Program-made: the position numbers and the translations under genes | NCBI RefSeq assembly: GCF_009834565.1 | Contig: NZ_CP019428.1 | Span: 2,108,001-2,172,000 of the forward strand | Source: Pseudomonas sp. R76 | Lineage (GTDB): Bacteria; Pseudomonadota; Gammaproteobacteria; Pseudomonadales; Pseudomonadaceae | Length of the DNA: 64,000 nt | Direction of reading: 5' to 3' | Shown: positions 18,401 through 27,284 of the stretch, one piece after another | Position numbering within the stretch: the stretch's first letter is position 1 | Layout: each line of letters begins with the position of its first letter | The notes under the pieces: model-generated | Told to the model about the DNA's origin: nothing | The model's database searches: none | Seen by the model: the letters and a program-made list of their open reading frames with translations, nothing else

Positions 18401-20216
18401 CCACCGCCACAATGCGCCCAAGCTCATAGCGCAAAAACAAAGACCGGCCTACACCGTTATCCAGCCGCTCAATCCGGCCCAAACGATCACGAATAACCCG
18501 CAGCCGGTTGTCATACGCGTCACTGATTGCTGTCAGCTGACCATCGAGGAAGTGATAAGAGCGCGATGCCTGAGCCAGCACCAGCTCATCGGGCAAATCG
18601 CCCAAATAGATCGCGGCTTCGGCCAAGCTGTTGGTAATCGCCGGTCGTGCCACAGTCGGCAAGGGCAGGGCAGTCGACCGATTCTCATGATCCGTCCAAA
18701 CCACCGAATCACCGTCTACCACCAACCGCTGCGCCAGCGAATGACTCCAGCCAAACCCCAACCCACAATCCACTTCAACCGCACTGGTGCGATACAACCG
18801 CGTCCACTCAAACGGCAAAATCCCGTCCAGCGCGCCATCGGTGAGGGTCAGTAATTCTTCCCCGGTGACCATCGACACCGGGCAGCCATTAGTGGCGGTT
18901 TTATCCGCAGGGGCCGCCGCATCGCCCTGGGGATTTTTCGCAGCGACAGGCACATCATCGACATGTTCCTGGCGCACCAACGTCGTCTGCTGGGTCTTCT
19001 TACGAACCGCAGGCACCAGGTTCGCAACCAGATTTTCCCCAGCCTTCAACGGCGCAACCGGCACCGTCTTAATCTGGGTCGCCGGGCCACCGAGCAATAA
19101 GGGTTTAACTGTCTCGACATGGGCATCCAGCTTGGGCCCGACTAACTGATCCGCCAGCGTCTGCAGCCAGCCACGAACACGTCCGGACTTGATATGCCCC
19201 AATACCTGGGCACCCAGTCGAAGCTGCACGCCCATGCCTCGTGTTGCCCAGATCAAAACCAGGTTGATCAATACTTCGCCAGTAATTTCACCCATCAGTT
19301 CATACATCTGAGGCGGCGGCAGCAGGCGTATCCGGCTGACCATCGCTGACAGATAGATGAACAACAGCGGCTCATCGCTGAGCACCAGCAGGCCCTGTGC
19401 AATGGCGTCTTTGCTCAGTTTCAGCAGTTCATCGAGTTCGGTTTGGGAGATGTACTGGAGCAACTTCCGGCTATTGGTTCTGATGTCCGCGAGCAGGTCA
19501 TACAGTTGCGTGATGTTGTCCCAGAGGTTGTAGAGGGCTTGGCTGATGCCGCTGACAAGCGCCACGCGTTGCAGCGCGCTACGTTCGAAAGGGGTGGCTT
19601 TGGCGAAGTCTTCCCACTGTGCCTTGAAGGTTTTCGCCCATTCCTCGCTCAGGCGTGTTTCCAGCCCGGCTATCACCCGCTGATAAGACGCATACAGCGC
19701 CTTGACGTGGTCTCTGGAAACGTTTGGGTAAAAGGTGACTTGGTACTGCTGATCGCGGGTACATTCGTTGACTTCAAGAATGCCGCTTGGGCCAATGGTG
19801 TGATGGATCGGCGGCCCAACCGGGCTGCCATCCGCTGCAATGGCTTGCAGCATCACCGGCGTATTGCCGATGGGCACGAACTGCGTGCTTTCGAACATAT
19901 GCACCAGGGTCAACGAACCCTGGGCCTTGCACATCGCAACGGTGGGACTTGGCGCTTTGGAAGAGACCGGCGCTACCAGTGCGACGTCTTCTCCCACTTT
20001 GAAAATCTGCTCGACCTCGAGTGTCGAACCACTCCAGAAGCGTTCGGCCCAGTCGTCAAAGGTGTTCAGGCACTCTCTGAAATCACGCAAGACGCTTTCA
20101 ACATCCGGCGCGTTGGCGTCCATGGGGGCCAGGACAAACCCGGCAATCACCGGGATCAAAAGGCAGCCCTTTCGGGCCAGGCAGTCATGGAGAAATACAT
20201 CGGCGGTCCCTCGCAC
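15444..20216 (-). CDS. Rhs repeat protein with C-terminal nuclease-like toxin tip (HNH/endonuclease VII-fold type)
   Basis: This encodes 1590 residues. Residues 1-430 form a helical region with hydrophobic stretches but no PAAR motif that I can see; about 440-560 resembles DUF6531; about 560-1400 are YD repeats (many YDxxGxL variants) that build the toxin cage; the core ends near 1444 with NPTGWVDPLGL. The last 146 residues are the tip, with IQDHSAGHNFG, SAHFNLRP and a final EHYPF, i.e. the spaced His pattern of HNH/EndoVII-like toxins. GC drops from the core to the tip. The start used is GTG at 20216 and is uncertain; a better ribosome site lies just inside but in another frame. Delivery is probably by type VI secretion, but no secretion gene is nearby. 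Confidence 0.85.
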   Translation of the reverse strand: MRGTADVFLHDCLARKGCLLIPVIAGFVLAPMDANAPDVESVLRDFRECLNTFDDWAERFWSGSTLEVEQIFKVGEDVALVAPVSSKAPSPTVAMCKAQGSLTLVHMFESTQFVPIGNTPVMLQAIAADGSPVGPPIHHTIGPSGILEVNECTRDQQYQVTFYPNVSRDHVKALYASYQRVIAGLETRLSEEWAKTFKAQWEDFAKATPFERSALQRVALVSGISQALYNLWDNITQLYDLLADIRTNSRKLLQYISQTELDELLKLSKDAIAQGLLVLSDEPLLFIYLSAMVSRIRLLPPPQMYELMGEITGEVLINLVLIWATRGMGVQLRLGAQVLGHIKSGRVRGWLQTLADQLVGPKLDAHVETVKPLLLGGPATQIKTVPVAPLKAGENLVANLVPAVRKKTQQTTLVRQEHVDDVPVAAKNPQGDAAAPADKTATNGCPVSMVTGEELLTLTDGALDGILPFEWTRLYRTSAVEVDCGLGFGWSHSLAQRLVVDGDSVVWTDHENRSTALPLPTVARPAITNSLAEAAIYLGDLPDELVLAQASRSYHFLDGQLTAISDAYDNRLRVIRDRLGRIERLDNGVGRSLFLRYELGRIVAVDYQVHRAKGREPYVWVTEQNVVSYAYDEAGRLVSATNAVGESEVYRYDDQHVILERQLAGGASFFWEWERAGKAARCVRHWASFSQMDTRYAWDDNGKVTVHNADGSQEVYVHDQRARLVQRIDPDGAEHFKSYDDKGRLTVEQDPLGAVTAYQYDDAGRLVALFPGEDEPTSYEHDNGFVRVVRRGEAVWKYERNDQGDVTRQTDPDGNVTDYTYNKHGQLVGVWYPDNGCHRLVWNERGQLVEEQLPNGGVKRYRYDDVGRQVAREDEHGALTQYQWDGVGRLVRVVLPGGATREFSYNPYGKITSERDELGHVTRYEYADGLHLISRRLNADGTQVNYRYDNVRLLLTEIENEVGETYQLDYHPNGLIQQEISFDGQRTAYVYDLNGNLLEKTEHGDDGSQLITRYERDASGRLVRKTLPDGGVVDYAYDRQGNLLSVDDGHWALAYEYDSQNRLTADHQGWGTLRYGYDTCGQLKNLRLPDNNRLTFNHDKGGHLATVELNGKTLTSHLFKTGRERQRQQGELLSHYHYDEQNRLHAHAVTQEEHKLYRRHYDYDKTGNLTRLLDTRKGEHHYHYDPLARLTRADHSQDQQERFGHDPAGNLLMQDRPGPDIVAGNRLVIQGDHHYDYDAFGNLIRQRRGKGNQLVTKYRYDCQHRLIGITQPNGKTASYRYDPFGRRISKTVDGITTEFFWQGDKLVAEHHADHHRSYIYEPDSFRPLALLEGYGPQDTQPFHYQLDHLGTPQELTAPDGEIVWSAHYRAYGQISRLDINKIDDPLRFQGQYFDPESGLHYNRHRYYNPDIGRYPTPDPVKLAGGVNAYQYVPNPTGWVDPLGLTANCPPKGARQPRCKTPDEPDTPDVSRKGAFRQAKRDANIPMVQRPDVFVDPETGRGKQYKIERMTDLNEKNVLNNNGLPIDTRVYQFTKSDGSKVLIQDHSAGHNFGRADGIGDHSAHFNLRPIDKPRKGRISGAKEHYPFRKQK
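15867..15873. repeat. Seven-base G/C homopolymer at the Rhs core-tip junction
   Basis: Seven consecutive G (C on the coding strand) lie five codons after the core-ending DPLGL. A slip of one base here would throw the tip out of frame and leave the core intact. Its length is only marginal for slippage. Confidence 0.5.
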
Positions 20217-20357
20217 TGAATAGTCAGGCGAGAAACTTTGGAGAGGTTCGTCAGGTAAATATGTCGGCGCTATTCGCTGGGGAGGCTAGGAGGTTTCGCC
20301 GAAATTTCGGGTAAACGGAGGTGCGATCGTAGGAGTCGGATTACAGGTTAAAAAGTC

Positions 20358-21839
20358 CTATAGCTTCAACTGCCCAATCGCCTTGCTCAACTCCCCGGCC
20401 AGCGTCGCCAGTTCATTGCTGGTCGTCGCTGAATCCACGGTTTGCTGCACCGTGTTCTCGGTTACATCACGAATGCTCACTACCGCGCGGTTCATCTCTT
20501 CGGCGACGTGGCTTTGCTGTTCGGCCGCCACGGCGATCTGGGTGTTGCTCTCGCGCATCTGCGCCACGGCGCCGGTTATTTCGGCGAGGGCCGCGCCGGC
20601 TTCCTGGGCTTGCTGTACGCAGTCGTCGGCCTTGAAGGAGCTTTCCTGCATGAAGTCCACCGCGTCGCGGGTGCCGGCCTGAAGCGCCGAGACCATACGG
20701 GTGATTTCGTCGGTGGAGCTTTGCACACGTTTGGCCAAGTTGCGTACTTCGTCGGCGACCACGGCAAAACCACGGCCCATTTCGCCGGCGCGGGCGGCTT
20801 CGATGGCGGCGTTGAGGGCGAGCAGGTTGGTCTGTTCGGCGATGCTGTGGATTACGCCGACCACGCCGTTGATTTTCTGGCTGTCCTCGGCGAGTTTCTG
20901 GATCATTTCGGCGGTCTGTTGCACGCCGGTGGACAGCCCGGCAATCGAACGCTGCACCCGGCTGACCACTTCCCGGCCGCTGCCGGCGAGGGTGTCGGCG
21001 GTTTGGGACAGGTCGCGGGTGGCGCCGGCGTGCTGGGCGATGTGGTAGACGGTGGCGGTCATCTCATTGATCGCGGTGGCGGCCTGATCGGTTTCGCTTT
21101 GCTGGCCGAGCATGCCGTGTTGTACCTCGTTCATGCTGCTGGCCAGGCGCGCGGCACCGTCATCGAGCTGCTGCGCTGTGCGCGCCACCGTGCCGACCAC
21201 CCGCTGGTAGCCGGCTTGCATGGCGTTGAAGGCGCTGGCCATCTGGCCGACTTCGTCCTTGCAGGCCAACGGCACGCGGGCCGACAGGTCGCCGGTCTTC
21301 TCCACGTGCAGCATCACGTCTTTGAGGGTGTTGAGTTGGCTGAGCAGGAAGCGGATCAGCAGTTGCGAGGCACCGAGCATCGCCAGCATCAGGATCAGCA
21401 CCGCCACGGCGTAGTTGACGAAGCGTTCGCCGAATACTTGGCTCAGGCTGCGCCCGTAGGCCAGCACGGCGATCTGTTGACCGTCGGCCCGCGCGACGAC
21501 GTCGGCACCAATCAGTGGGTTTTCGCCGAAAAGCGGCATGTGATTGAGCTCGGCCCAACCACTGGCGGTGCTCAGGGCTGACAGATCCTGGTCGGCCAGC
21601 TGTGGTACTTGGCCACGGGCAAACGTCAGCCAATGCTCATCTTTGGGCAGTGGCTTATCGGCCGGCCACGCACCGAGCAATCGCGCCTGCGCCTGCGCCG
21701 AGGCCTGGGACGCATCGCTGCGTGCCTGTTGTTCGAGCTGCACGGCGTACAGCACCAGCAGCAAGGTGGTGATGAAGGCGACCGCGTTGACGGCCCAGAA
21801 TTTGTATTTCAGCGAGATATTGCTAAGCCAGGCACCCAT
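20358..21839 (-). CDS. Methyl-accepting chemotaxis protein
   Basis: This encodes 493 residues. A membrane helix (about 12-32) is followed by a periplasmic sensing segment of about 145 residues, a second helix (about 180-203), a HAMP domain ([25 protein letters not shown]) and the long signalling coiled coil with the conserved hairpin tip ([39 protein letters not shown]). It should relay a periplasmic signal to CheA/CheW. There is no C-terminal pentapeptide for CheR. I start at MGAWLSN (21839); a longer frame adds 29 poorly fitting residues. The ligand is unknown. Confidence 0.93.
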   Translation of the reverse strand: MGAWLSNISLKYKFWAVNAVAFITTLLLVLYAVQLEQQARSDASQASAQAQARLLGAWPADKPLPKDEHWLTFARGQVPQLADQDLSALSTASGWAELNHMPLFGENPLIGADVVARADGQQIAVLAYGRSLSQVFGERFVNYAVAVLILMLAMLGASQLLIRFLLSQLNTLKDVMLHVEKTGDLSARVPLACKDEVGQMASAFNAMQAGYQRVVGTVARTAQQLDDGAARLASSMNEVQHGMLGQQSETDQAATAINEMTATVYHIAQHAGATRDLSQTADTLAGSGREVVSRVQRSIAGLSTGVQQTAEMIQKLAEDSQKINGVVGVIHSIAEQTNLLALNAAIEAARAGEMGRGFAVVADEVRNLAKRVQSSTDEITRMVSALQAGTRDAVDFMQESSFKADDCVQQAQEAGAALAEITGAVAQMRESNTQIAVAAEQQSHVAEEMNRAVVSIRDVTENTVQQTVDSATTSNELATLAGELSKAIGQLKL

Positions 21840-21935
21840 GGAAGGTTTTCTCTGATAGCGGAAACAGCATTGGCAAGGTGCCATTATTGTGCCGCTACTC
21901 AGGGAACCGGTTTTGACATGGGTCAATGCGCCGCA

Positions 21936-22742
21936 TTAATCCACGGCAGGCAAGCCAAAAAACGCGCGCGAACAGGCGGTGCTGTGTTCGGCCAGGTCTT
22001 GCACCGTTTCATTGCGGTGCAGGGCGACTTCGCGCAGGACTTCCGGCAGGTAGGCCGGTTCATTGCGGCCATTTTTCGGCTTCGGTCGCAGTGTGCGCGG
22101 CAGCAAGTAGGGCGCATCGCTTTCCAGCATCAGGCGACCACGGGGAATTTCCCTGACCAGTGGATGCAGGTGTGTCCCACGGCGTTCATCGCAGATCCAG
22201 CCGGTGATGCCGATATGCAAGTCGAGGTCGAGGTAGCTGAACAGGGCTTGCTGTTCGCCGGTGAAGCAATGCACCACGGCGGCGGTCAGGTGGTCGCGGT
22301 AGTCCTTGAGGATTTCCAGCAGTCGCTGGTTGGCGTCGCGTTCGTGGAGAAACACCGGCAATTTCAGCTCGACGGCCAGGGCCAGGTGTTCTTCGAGGAC
22401 TTTTTCCTGCTGTGGGCGCGGGGAAAAGTCGCGGTTGAAATCCAGCCCGCATTCGCCCACTGCACGCACGCGGCTTTCGTTGAGTAAACCGCGCAATTGC
22501 CGCGCGCTGTCGCCGTTCCAGTCACTGGCGGAGTGCGGGTGGATGCCCGCGGTGCTGAACAGGCGCTGGGCGCTTTCATCGAGTTTTACACAGAGTTCCA
22601 GTGCCTGTTCGCTGCCTTCGACACTGGTGCCGGTGAGCACCAATTGCTGCACGCCGGCGGCATAGGCGCGGTCGAGAACGGCCTGGTGCCTCTCGTCGAA
22701 ACTGGGGTTGGTCAGGTTGACGCCGATATCAATGAGTTGCAT
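21936..22742 (-). CDS. tatD: TatD family metal-dependent hydrolase
   Basis: This encodes 268 residues. It has the true TatD signature: [15 protein letters not shown] at the start, [12 protein letters not shown], the metal-binding glutamate in [29 protein letters not shown], and [12 protein letters not shown] followed by RNEPAYLP. TatD is a magnesium-dependent 3'-exonuclease acting on DNA in repair and oxidative damage. No Tat transport genes are nearby, as is normal for Pseudomonas TatD copies outside tatABC. It lies upstream of the chemoreceptor gene, on the same strand, with 96 bases between. Confidence 0.93.
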   Translation of the reverse strand: MQLIDIGVNLTNPSFDERHQAVLDRAYAAGVQQLVLTGTSVEGSEQALELCVKLDESAQRLFSTAGIHPHSASDWNGDSARQLRGLLNESRVRAVGECGLDFNRDFSPRPQQEKVLEEHLALAVELKLPVFLHERDANQRLLEILKDYRDHLTAAVVHCFTGEQQALFSYLDLDLHIGITGWICDERRGTHLHPLVREIPRGRLMLESDAPYLLPRTLRPKPKNGRNEPAYLPEVLREVALHRNETVQDLAEHSTACSRAFFGLPAVD

Positions 22743-22978
22743 GGTGCTATCTCCGCCTGCGGCCGGAAAGCATATCAGAGCTGTAGATTTATAAGAAAAA
22801 CTAAGAACTACAACGAGTTATAGCTGTCTTTGAACGTCGCAAGTGACATTGTGGTCGGCCCTGCGCCTTCCTCCATGCCACCGTTGCGCGCCTTGCCAGC
22901 GCATAAAGCGCTCTGTTTCTGACCTCCAGCCCTTTGTCTTTCACGAAGGTGCTGGCCAGTATTCTTTCCGGAGAGCGG

Positions 22979-24400
22979 ATGATCCGACCCTCGGCGTTGC
23001 TTGTGTTGTGCCTGACTTTACTGCTGCCCACGGCGGCGGTTGCACGTCTGGACGGGCCGCTGGAAGTGACCAAGCCCGGCAAGGTGCGGGACCTGGCGCA
23101 GATTCGCTCCAGTCGCACGCTGCGCGTGCTGGTCAACCAGAGCCGCAACAGTTCCGGTGAAGTCCAGGGCCAGGCCATCGGTGTCGAATACCACCGCCTG
23201 CGCGCTTTCGAGCAATACCTCAATGGTCACGCCCGTGACGGTGAGGAAATCAACCTCAAGATTATTCCCAAGGCCAAGGACCAACTGCTCGGCGCATTGG
23301 CGCGTGGCGAAGGCGACTTGGTGGCGCCCGGTGAATTACTCGATGTGAAGGCCGTGCACAAGATCAGCACCAGTGACCCGATTGCCAGTGATGTGCCGTT
23401 GTGGCTGGTGGGCGTCAAGGGTGAACGGCGCTTTACCAAGTTGGAGCAGCTGTCCGGGCGCACCCTGGCGTTGACCACCGGCAGTGCGGCGGCGGATGCG
23501 ATCAATCAGGTCAACCAGCAGTTGGCTTTGCATAAGCGGCCGCCGGTGAAGGTGGAGTGGGTCGATCCAACACTGGCGGTGGAAGATGTGCTTGAGATGG
23601 TTCAAGCCGGGATCTTCCACCTCACCATCGTCGAGAAGCCGATTGCCGAGCGCTGGTCGAAAATCCTGCCCAAGTTACGCTTTGATCGGCAGGTGGCTAT
23701 CAGCGAGCCGGGGGATGAATACTGGTTCGTGCGCCAGGATGCCTCGATGCTGCGGGCCAGTATTGACCGTTTTCTCAAGACCTACCGAACCCCGTCCGAT
23801 CAGGACGTGGCCTTCCAACGTATCTACCGTCGCCTGTATCAAGTGCGCAACCCGCTGGCCCGCGCCGACCGCCAGCGCCTTGAAAAACTGCGCCCGGTCC
23901 TGCAAAAGCATGCTCGCGAGCAGGGCATGGATTGGTTGAACCTGGCGGCGCTGGCGTTCAAGGAGTCCGCTCTTGACCCCGGCGCACGTAACAGTGGCGG
24001 CCCGACCGGCTTGATGCAGATCACGCCGTCGGCGGCGCAGCGCGTCGGCGTCAACAATATCGAGAGTCTGGACAGCAATGTGCAGGCCGGGGCCCGTTAC
24101 CTGGCGATGATCCGTCGCAAGTTCTTTGCCAGCCCCAAACTCAACGAGCGTGAACGCATGGCCTTTGTACTGGCGGCCTACAACATGGGGCCGGAGCGGG
24201 TGCAGGGTATGCGCGCGGAGGCGCGTCGGCGGGGGCTGAACCCCAATCAGTGGTTCTTCCAGGTCGAGCGCATTGCTATGGAGCAGGTGGGAATGGGCGG
24301 CGTCAGCTATGTTAATAGCGTGAACAAGTACTACTTGGCGTTTGATCGGGAGCGGGAGTCCCTGGAACCGGCAGCGCCAAAAATTGCTTCACGCAAATGA
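22979..24400 (+). CDS. MltF-type lytic transglycosylase (MltF2-like)
   Basis: This encodes 473 residues. An N-terminal signal peptide (MIRPSALLVLCLTLLLPTAAVA) precedes a periplasmic solute-binding-like domain (about 45-290, with RVLVNQSRNSSG and LEQLSGRTLALTTGSAA) and a C-terminal SLT domain with the catalytic glutamate in ALAFKESALDPGA, the GPTGLMQITPSAAQRVG block and AAYNMGPERV. It cleaves peptidoglycan glycan strands. I start at 22979 (GGAGAGC before ATG), which yields a clean signal peptide. By remembered gene order it corresponds to MltF2 of P. aeruginosa. Confidence 0.88.
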   Translation: MIRPSALLVLCLTLLLPTAAVARLDGPLEVTKPGKVRDLAQIRSSRTLRVLVNQSRNSSGEVQGQAIGVEYHRLRAFEQYLNGHARDGEEINLKIIPKAKDQLLGALARGEGDLVAPGELLDVKAVHKISTSDPIASDVPLWLVGVKGERRFTKLEQLSGRTLALTTGSAAADAINQVNQQLALHKRPPVKVEWVDPTLAVEDVLEMVQAGIFHLTIVEKPIAERWSKILPKLRFDRQVAISEPGDEYWFVRQDASMLRASIDRFLKTYRTPSDQDVAFQRIYRRLYQVRNPLARADRQRLEKLRPVLQKHAREQGMDWLNLAALAFKESALDPGARNSGGPTGLMQITPSAAQRVGVNNIESLDSNVQAGARYLAMIRRKFFASPKLNERERMAFVLAAYNMGPERVQGMRAEARRRGLNPNQWFFQVERIAMEQVGMGGVSYVNSVNKYYLAFDRERESLEPAAPKIASRK

Positions 24401-24503
24401 TCGGGTTTATAGATAAGTATTAGGCATTATTTGCGCTTTTATCATTGCTTTATCCGATTAATATAGCGGCCAACCCACCCCTACTTTGAAAAGGATTAGC
24501 ACC

Positions 24504-24938
24504 ATGAGCCCACTGATCAACCGCATCCTGTCTACCCGCGCCGGTTATGGCCTGACTATCCTGCGAATCTTTGTCGGCATTATCTTCGCAGCCCACGGCT
24601 CGCAAAAACTCTTCGGCTGGTTTGGCGGCTACGGCCTGGCGGGTACTGCGCAGTATATGGAAAGCCTCGGCCTGACCCCTGGCACCTTGATGGCGGTGCT
24701 GTCGGGCGGTACGGAGTTCTTCGCCGGCCTGGCCTTGATCATCGGTTTATTGGCGCGCCCTGCGGCACTGGGGCTGACCTTCCTGTCGCTGGTGGCAATC
24801 TTTTCGGTGCATATCCATAACGGTCTGTTTATGGCTAACAATGGGTATGAATTCGCACTGGCCTTGCTCGGTGGCTCGCTGGCGGTGCTGCTGGAAGGGG
24901 CTGGCAAATTGTCTGTCGACCGCGCCATTGCCCACTGA
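24504..24938 (+). CDS. DoxX family membrane protein
   Basis: This encodes 144 residues with four membrane helices. The DoxX signature LRIFVGIIFAAHGSQKLFGWFGGYGL opens the protein, followed by FFAGLALIIGLLARPAALGL. Relatives take part in thiosulfate oxidation or in redox homeostasis, but most Pseudomonas copies are uncharacterised. The start at 24504 follows AAAAGGATT. A rho-independent terminator follows 19 bases after the stop. Confidence 0.9.
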   Translation: MSPLINRILSTRAGYGLTILRIFVGIIFAAHGSQKLFGWFGGYGLAGTAQYMESLGLTPGTLMAVLSGGTEFFAGLALIIGLLARPAALGLTFLSLVAIFSVHIHNGLFMANNGYEFALALLGGSLAVLLEGAGKLSVDRAIAH

Positions 24939-24956
24939 TACTCACATAACACCGGT

Positions 24957-24986
24957 AAAAAGCCCGCCATGAGCGGGCTTTTTCAT
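24957..24986 (+). terminator. Rho-independent terminator after the DoxX gene
   Basis: The hairpin AAAAAGCCCGCC-atga-GCGGGCTTTTT is followed by more T residues. It ends the DoxX transcript and lies just before the next promoter. Confidence 0.9.
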
Positions 24987-24998
24987 TGCTCGGGATTC

Positions 24999-25196
24999 TT
25001 GACACTGCCCCACCGGCTTCTCTAGGATGCTGCTCATGCGCCGATTTAAACAGCTAATTGCGGGGCGCCACCGGGTTCAATGCAGCCCGACAGAAGCATG
25101 CACTCGTACAGAGTCAGGTTTCGAAATTCCGCTAAAGCGCTGGTTCGGTGTTGCCTCTCACCTGCCCGCAGACTTTTGAGGCAGAGACACGACACG
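24999..25196 (+). promoter_or_regulatory. Promoter and structured 5' leader of the gene at 25197
   Basis: A TTGACA (24999-25004) and TAGGAT (25023-25028) pair with an 18-base gap predicts transcription from about 25035, leaving a 160-base leader. Within it are pairing segments GCGCC/GGCGC (25038-42 with 25064-68) and CGGG/CCCG (25072-75 with 25086-89), and finally GCCTC (25153-57), which can pair with GAGGC (25178-82), the only ribosome-site-like stretch before the ATG. That layout suggests control of translation. It does not match any riboswitch class I know. Confidence 0.5.
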
Positions 25197-25505
25197 ATGA
25201 ATGCACTACGCCCCCTCATACGCCTGGCCCCGATCACCGCGGACCTGACCCAACGCAACCCCAAAATCCTGCTGGGCGGCAAGCACCAGCCGACGCTATT
25301 ACGTTATCTGGATGGCTGGCCGCGTCGCACGGGGCGCCCATCGGCGTTCCTGATCCAATTCGTGGAAGATGGCGAATCCCTGGCCCGTTTTGCCAGCAAC
25401 AGCTTTGATCTTGCGGTTATCCAGGCGCCCAGTGCCGACCACGCCGAAGAGGTGATTCGTCAACTGACGCGCATTGCGCGACAAGGGCTGATTGCTCGTC
25501 GTTGA
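25197..25505 (+). CDS. Small uncharacterised protein
   Basis: This encodes 102 residues, soluble and basic. It reads like the end of a Rossmann-type domain (FASNSFDLAVIQAPSADHAEEVIRQLTRIARQGL recalls the late strands of SAM methyltransferases), but the SAM-binding half is missing, so enzymatic activity is doubtful. I take the ATG at 25197 because the upstream stretch looks like an untranslated leader. It ends 18 bases before the convergent GldG-like gene. Confidence 0.6.
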   Translation: MNALRPLIRLAPITADLTQRNPKILLGGKHQPTLLRYLDGWPRRTGRPSAFLIQFVEDGESLARFASNSFDLAVIQAPSADHAEEVIRQLTRIARQGLIARR

Positions 25506-25523
25506 CGCTCTGGTGTTGAGCGT

Positions 25524-27269
25524 TCAGCGAGGCCAGGTGGCAGCAGCTGAACGACGCCGGCGCTGGTAAATAAAAACGGCCCAGGCGATCAGGCACAACA
25601 GCAGTGGCACCGCCGCAATCATCAACAGCTTCAGGTGGCGTTCTGTTTGATGCACCTGTTGGTAAGCCTCGACTTTGAGGGCATGCAGCTCCATGGGGAG
25701 CCGCAGGCGTTCCTTGTTCAACGCTTGCAACTGGGTATTGCTGTCCACCGCTTGAGTGCCGACGCTTGAGTTCGGTGGATTCAAGCGTTGCCACTCCTGT
25801 TCTGTTCGTTCAAGTCGTCGCTCAAGTTCAGCCGACTTTTGCGCATAGGTCTGTGCGGCCGCCTCGCGCATGTGCTCGAGCGGGTTTGAAGATTGGCCAG
25901 CCATTGCACGGGGTTTAATGCTCGCGAGCGCTTCGGGAGCGGCCAGGTTGTCCAGGGTATTCAACACGAACGACACGTTGCTGTTTGGGGCCGAATCGAT
26001 GACGGCATCCGTGAGCAAGTCCGTGTCGGCGACCACGACTACCTGGATGTTTTCAGCCTTCTGCAAACCAGCCGCACTGCCTTTTATGCCGTCGGGGAAT
26101 GTGGAGTAGGCCGGCCCATCGAGGCGAGCAGCGATCACCTGGCGCTGCCCGAGCGTGGACGTCTCATCAATCAGTGAATCGAACGCTGTCGCTGCTGCAA
26201 AGCGCTTGGTGTCCAGCAGTGCTGACTGCCTGGAACTTTGGAGTAGCGGGGTGAAGTTTGTGCGGCTTTTTCTTAGTCGAGAAAGTGCGCCACTGCTTGA
26301 GACAATCACCGAGTTCAATTTCCAGGCACTGGCATCATTTTCTGTCATTGCTTGGCGTGGCAGGTTTAAACGGGCCGGATGCACTACGGTCGCCTGTCCT
26401 GTACCCAATGAGGCCGATGAGGCGTAGAGGTTGTCGACCAGTAGTTTGTCCGTTGGCATCTGCAGGCCCCAGGCCGACAGCAGCCCATCCAACTTGTTGT
26501 TTGTGGGGGCCACGTTTGTATCCATCTCGCTCATTGGGTCAATAAACAGCATTGCCTTGGCGCCGCTCAGTACAAACTGTTCAACCGCATACAAGGTTGC
26601 CTCCGGCAGCGCGCCCGGATGCACCACCATCAGCGCGCCGACTGATTGAGGGATTTGATCGGTGTTTGCTGCCAGTTCAACAAGGTTGAAATGCCGCTGC
26701 AGTTGCTCCAATACCTTTGCACCAGGCTGATCTAATGAAAGCCCGGATAGAACGCCGACGGTAGGGCGCTCAGGGTGCACCAACTTGTAGATCAGGTGGC
26801 TGATCTCGTACTCAAGCAACGAATCGTCGTCAAGACGGAATGCGTTGATACGTTGAGCGGCCTGGCCTGCACGGGTACCTATAAGGCCGAGAAACCCTTG
26901 CGAGTCGTCAAGGCCGAACAAGCCAGCTTTGTAGGCATCCTCTGAGTAAGGTGCTGGATCAATAACGTGCAGGTTAATCATGCCCTTTGCCGCTTTTTCG
27001 AACTCTTTGAGCAGGTCTTCCACATGCTCGCCATGGCGTTCCAGCGCTTGGCTTTTCTTCGGGTCATTGCTTGAATTGAAGTAATAAAGATCCAGAGGGT
27101 GTTCCAGCGTCGAGAGTAATTGGCGGACAGGGGGCGATAGCGTGTGGATTTTTTGTTGTGAAAAGTCCCAGCGCACATTGGGCAGATGGCTTACCCACGT
27201 TAGATTAAATGCCAGGAAAATCAGGAGTATGACCGTAAGTGTCATACCGGTACCAAGAATGGATCGCAT
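25524..27269 (-). CDS. GldG-like auxiliary protein of an ABC transporter
   Basis: This encodes 581 residues. A membrane anchor at the N-terminus (about 10-28) is followed by a large extracytoplasmic domain with the GldG/ABC_transp_aux pattern (FSQQKIHTLSPPVRQLLSTLEHPLDLYYF, VGVLSGLSL, GAKAMLFIDPMSEMD, VVVVADTDLLTD), then a charged helical stalk (about 475-550) and a second membrane helix (about 553-573). In Bacteroidetes GldG works with GldA and GldF in gliding; in Pseudomonas the role is unknown. It lies 15 bases after the permease gene in one operon. Confidence 0.8.
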   Translation of the reverse strand: MRSILGTGMTLTVILLIFLAFNLTWVSHLPNVRWDFSQQKIHTLSPPVRQLLSTLEHPLDLYYFNSSNDPKKSQALERHGEHVEDLLKEFEKAAKGMINLHVIDPAPYSEDAYKAGLFGLDDSQGFLGLIGTRAGQAAQRINAFRLDDDSLLEYEISHLIYKLVHPERPTVGVLSGLSLDQPGAKVLEQLQRHFNLVELAANTDQIPQSVGALMVVHPGALPEATLYAVEQFVLSGAKAMLFIDPMSEMDTNVAPTNNKLDGLLSAWGLQMPTDKLLVDNLYASSASLGTGQATVVHPARLNLPRQAMTENDASAWKLNSVIVSSSGALSRLRKSRTNFTPLLQSSRQSALLDTKRFAAATAFDSLIDETSTLGQRQVIAARLDGPAYSTFPDGIKGSAAGLQKAENIQVVVVADTDLLTDAVIDSAPNSNVSFVLNTLDNLAAPEALASIKPRAMAGQSSNPLEHMREAAAQTYAQKSAELERRLERTEQEWQRLNPPNSSVGTQAVDSNTQLQALNKERLRLPMELHALKVEAYQQVHQTERHLKLLMIAAVPLLLCLIAWAVFIYQRRRRSAAATWPR

Positions 27270-27284
27270 GCGTTGCTTTCCTTT

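Noticed and set aside
17424-18854. 476-codon plus-strand frame inside rhs
   Set aside because: It arises from the regular YD-repeat codons read in reverse; no domain or start signal.
25070-25095. GGTTCAA-like stretch suggesting a tRNA
   Set aside because: No acceptor stem, anticodon arm or CCA-adjacent pairing can be drawn around it.
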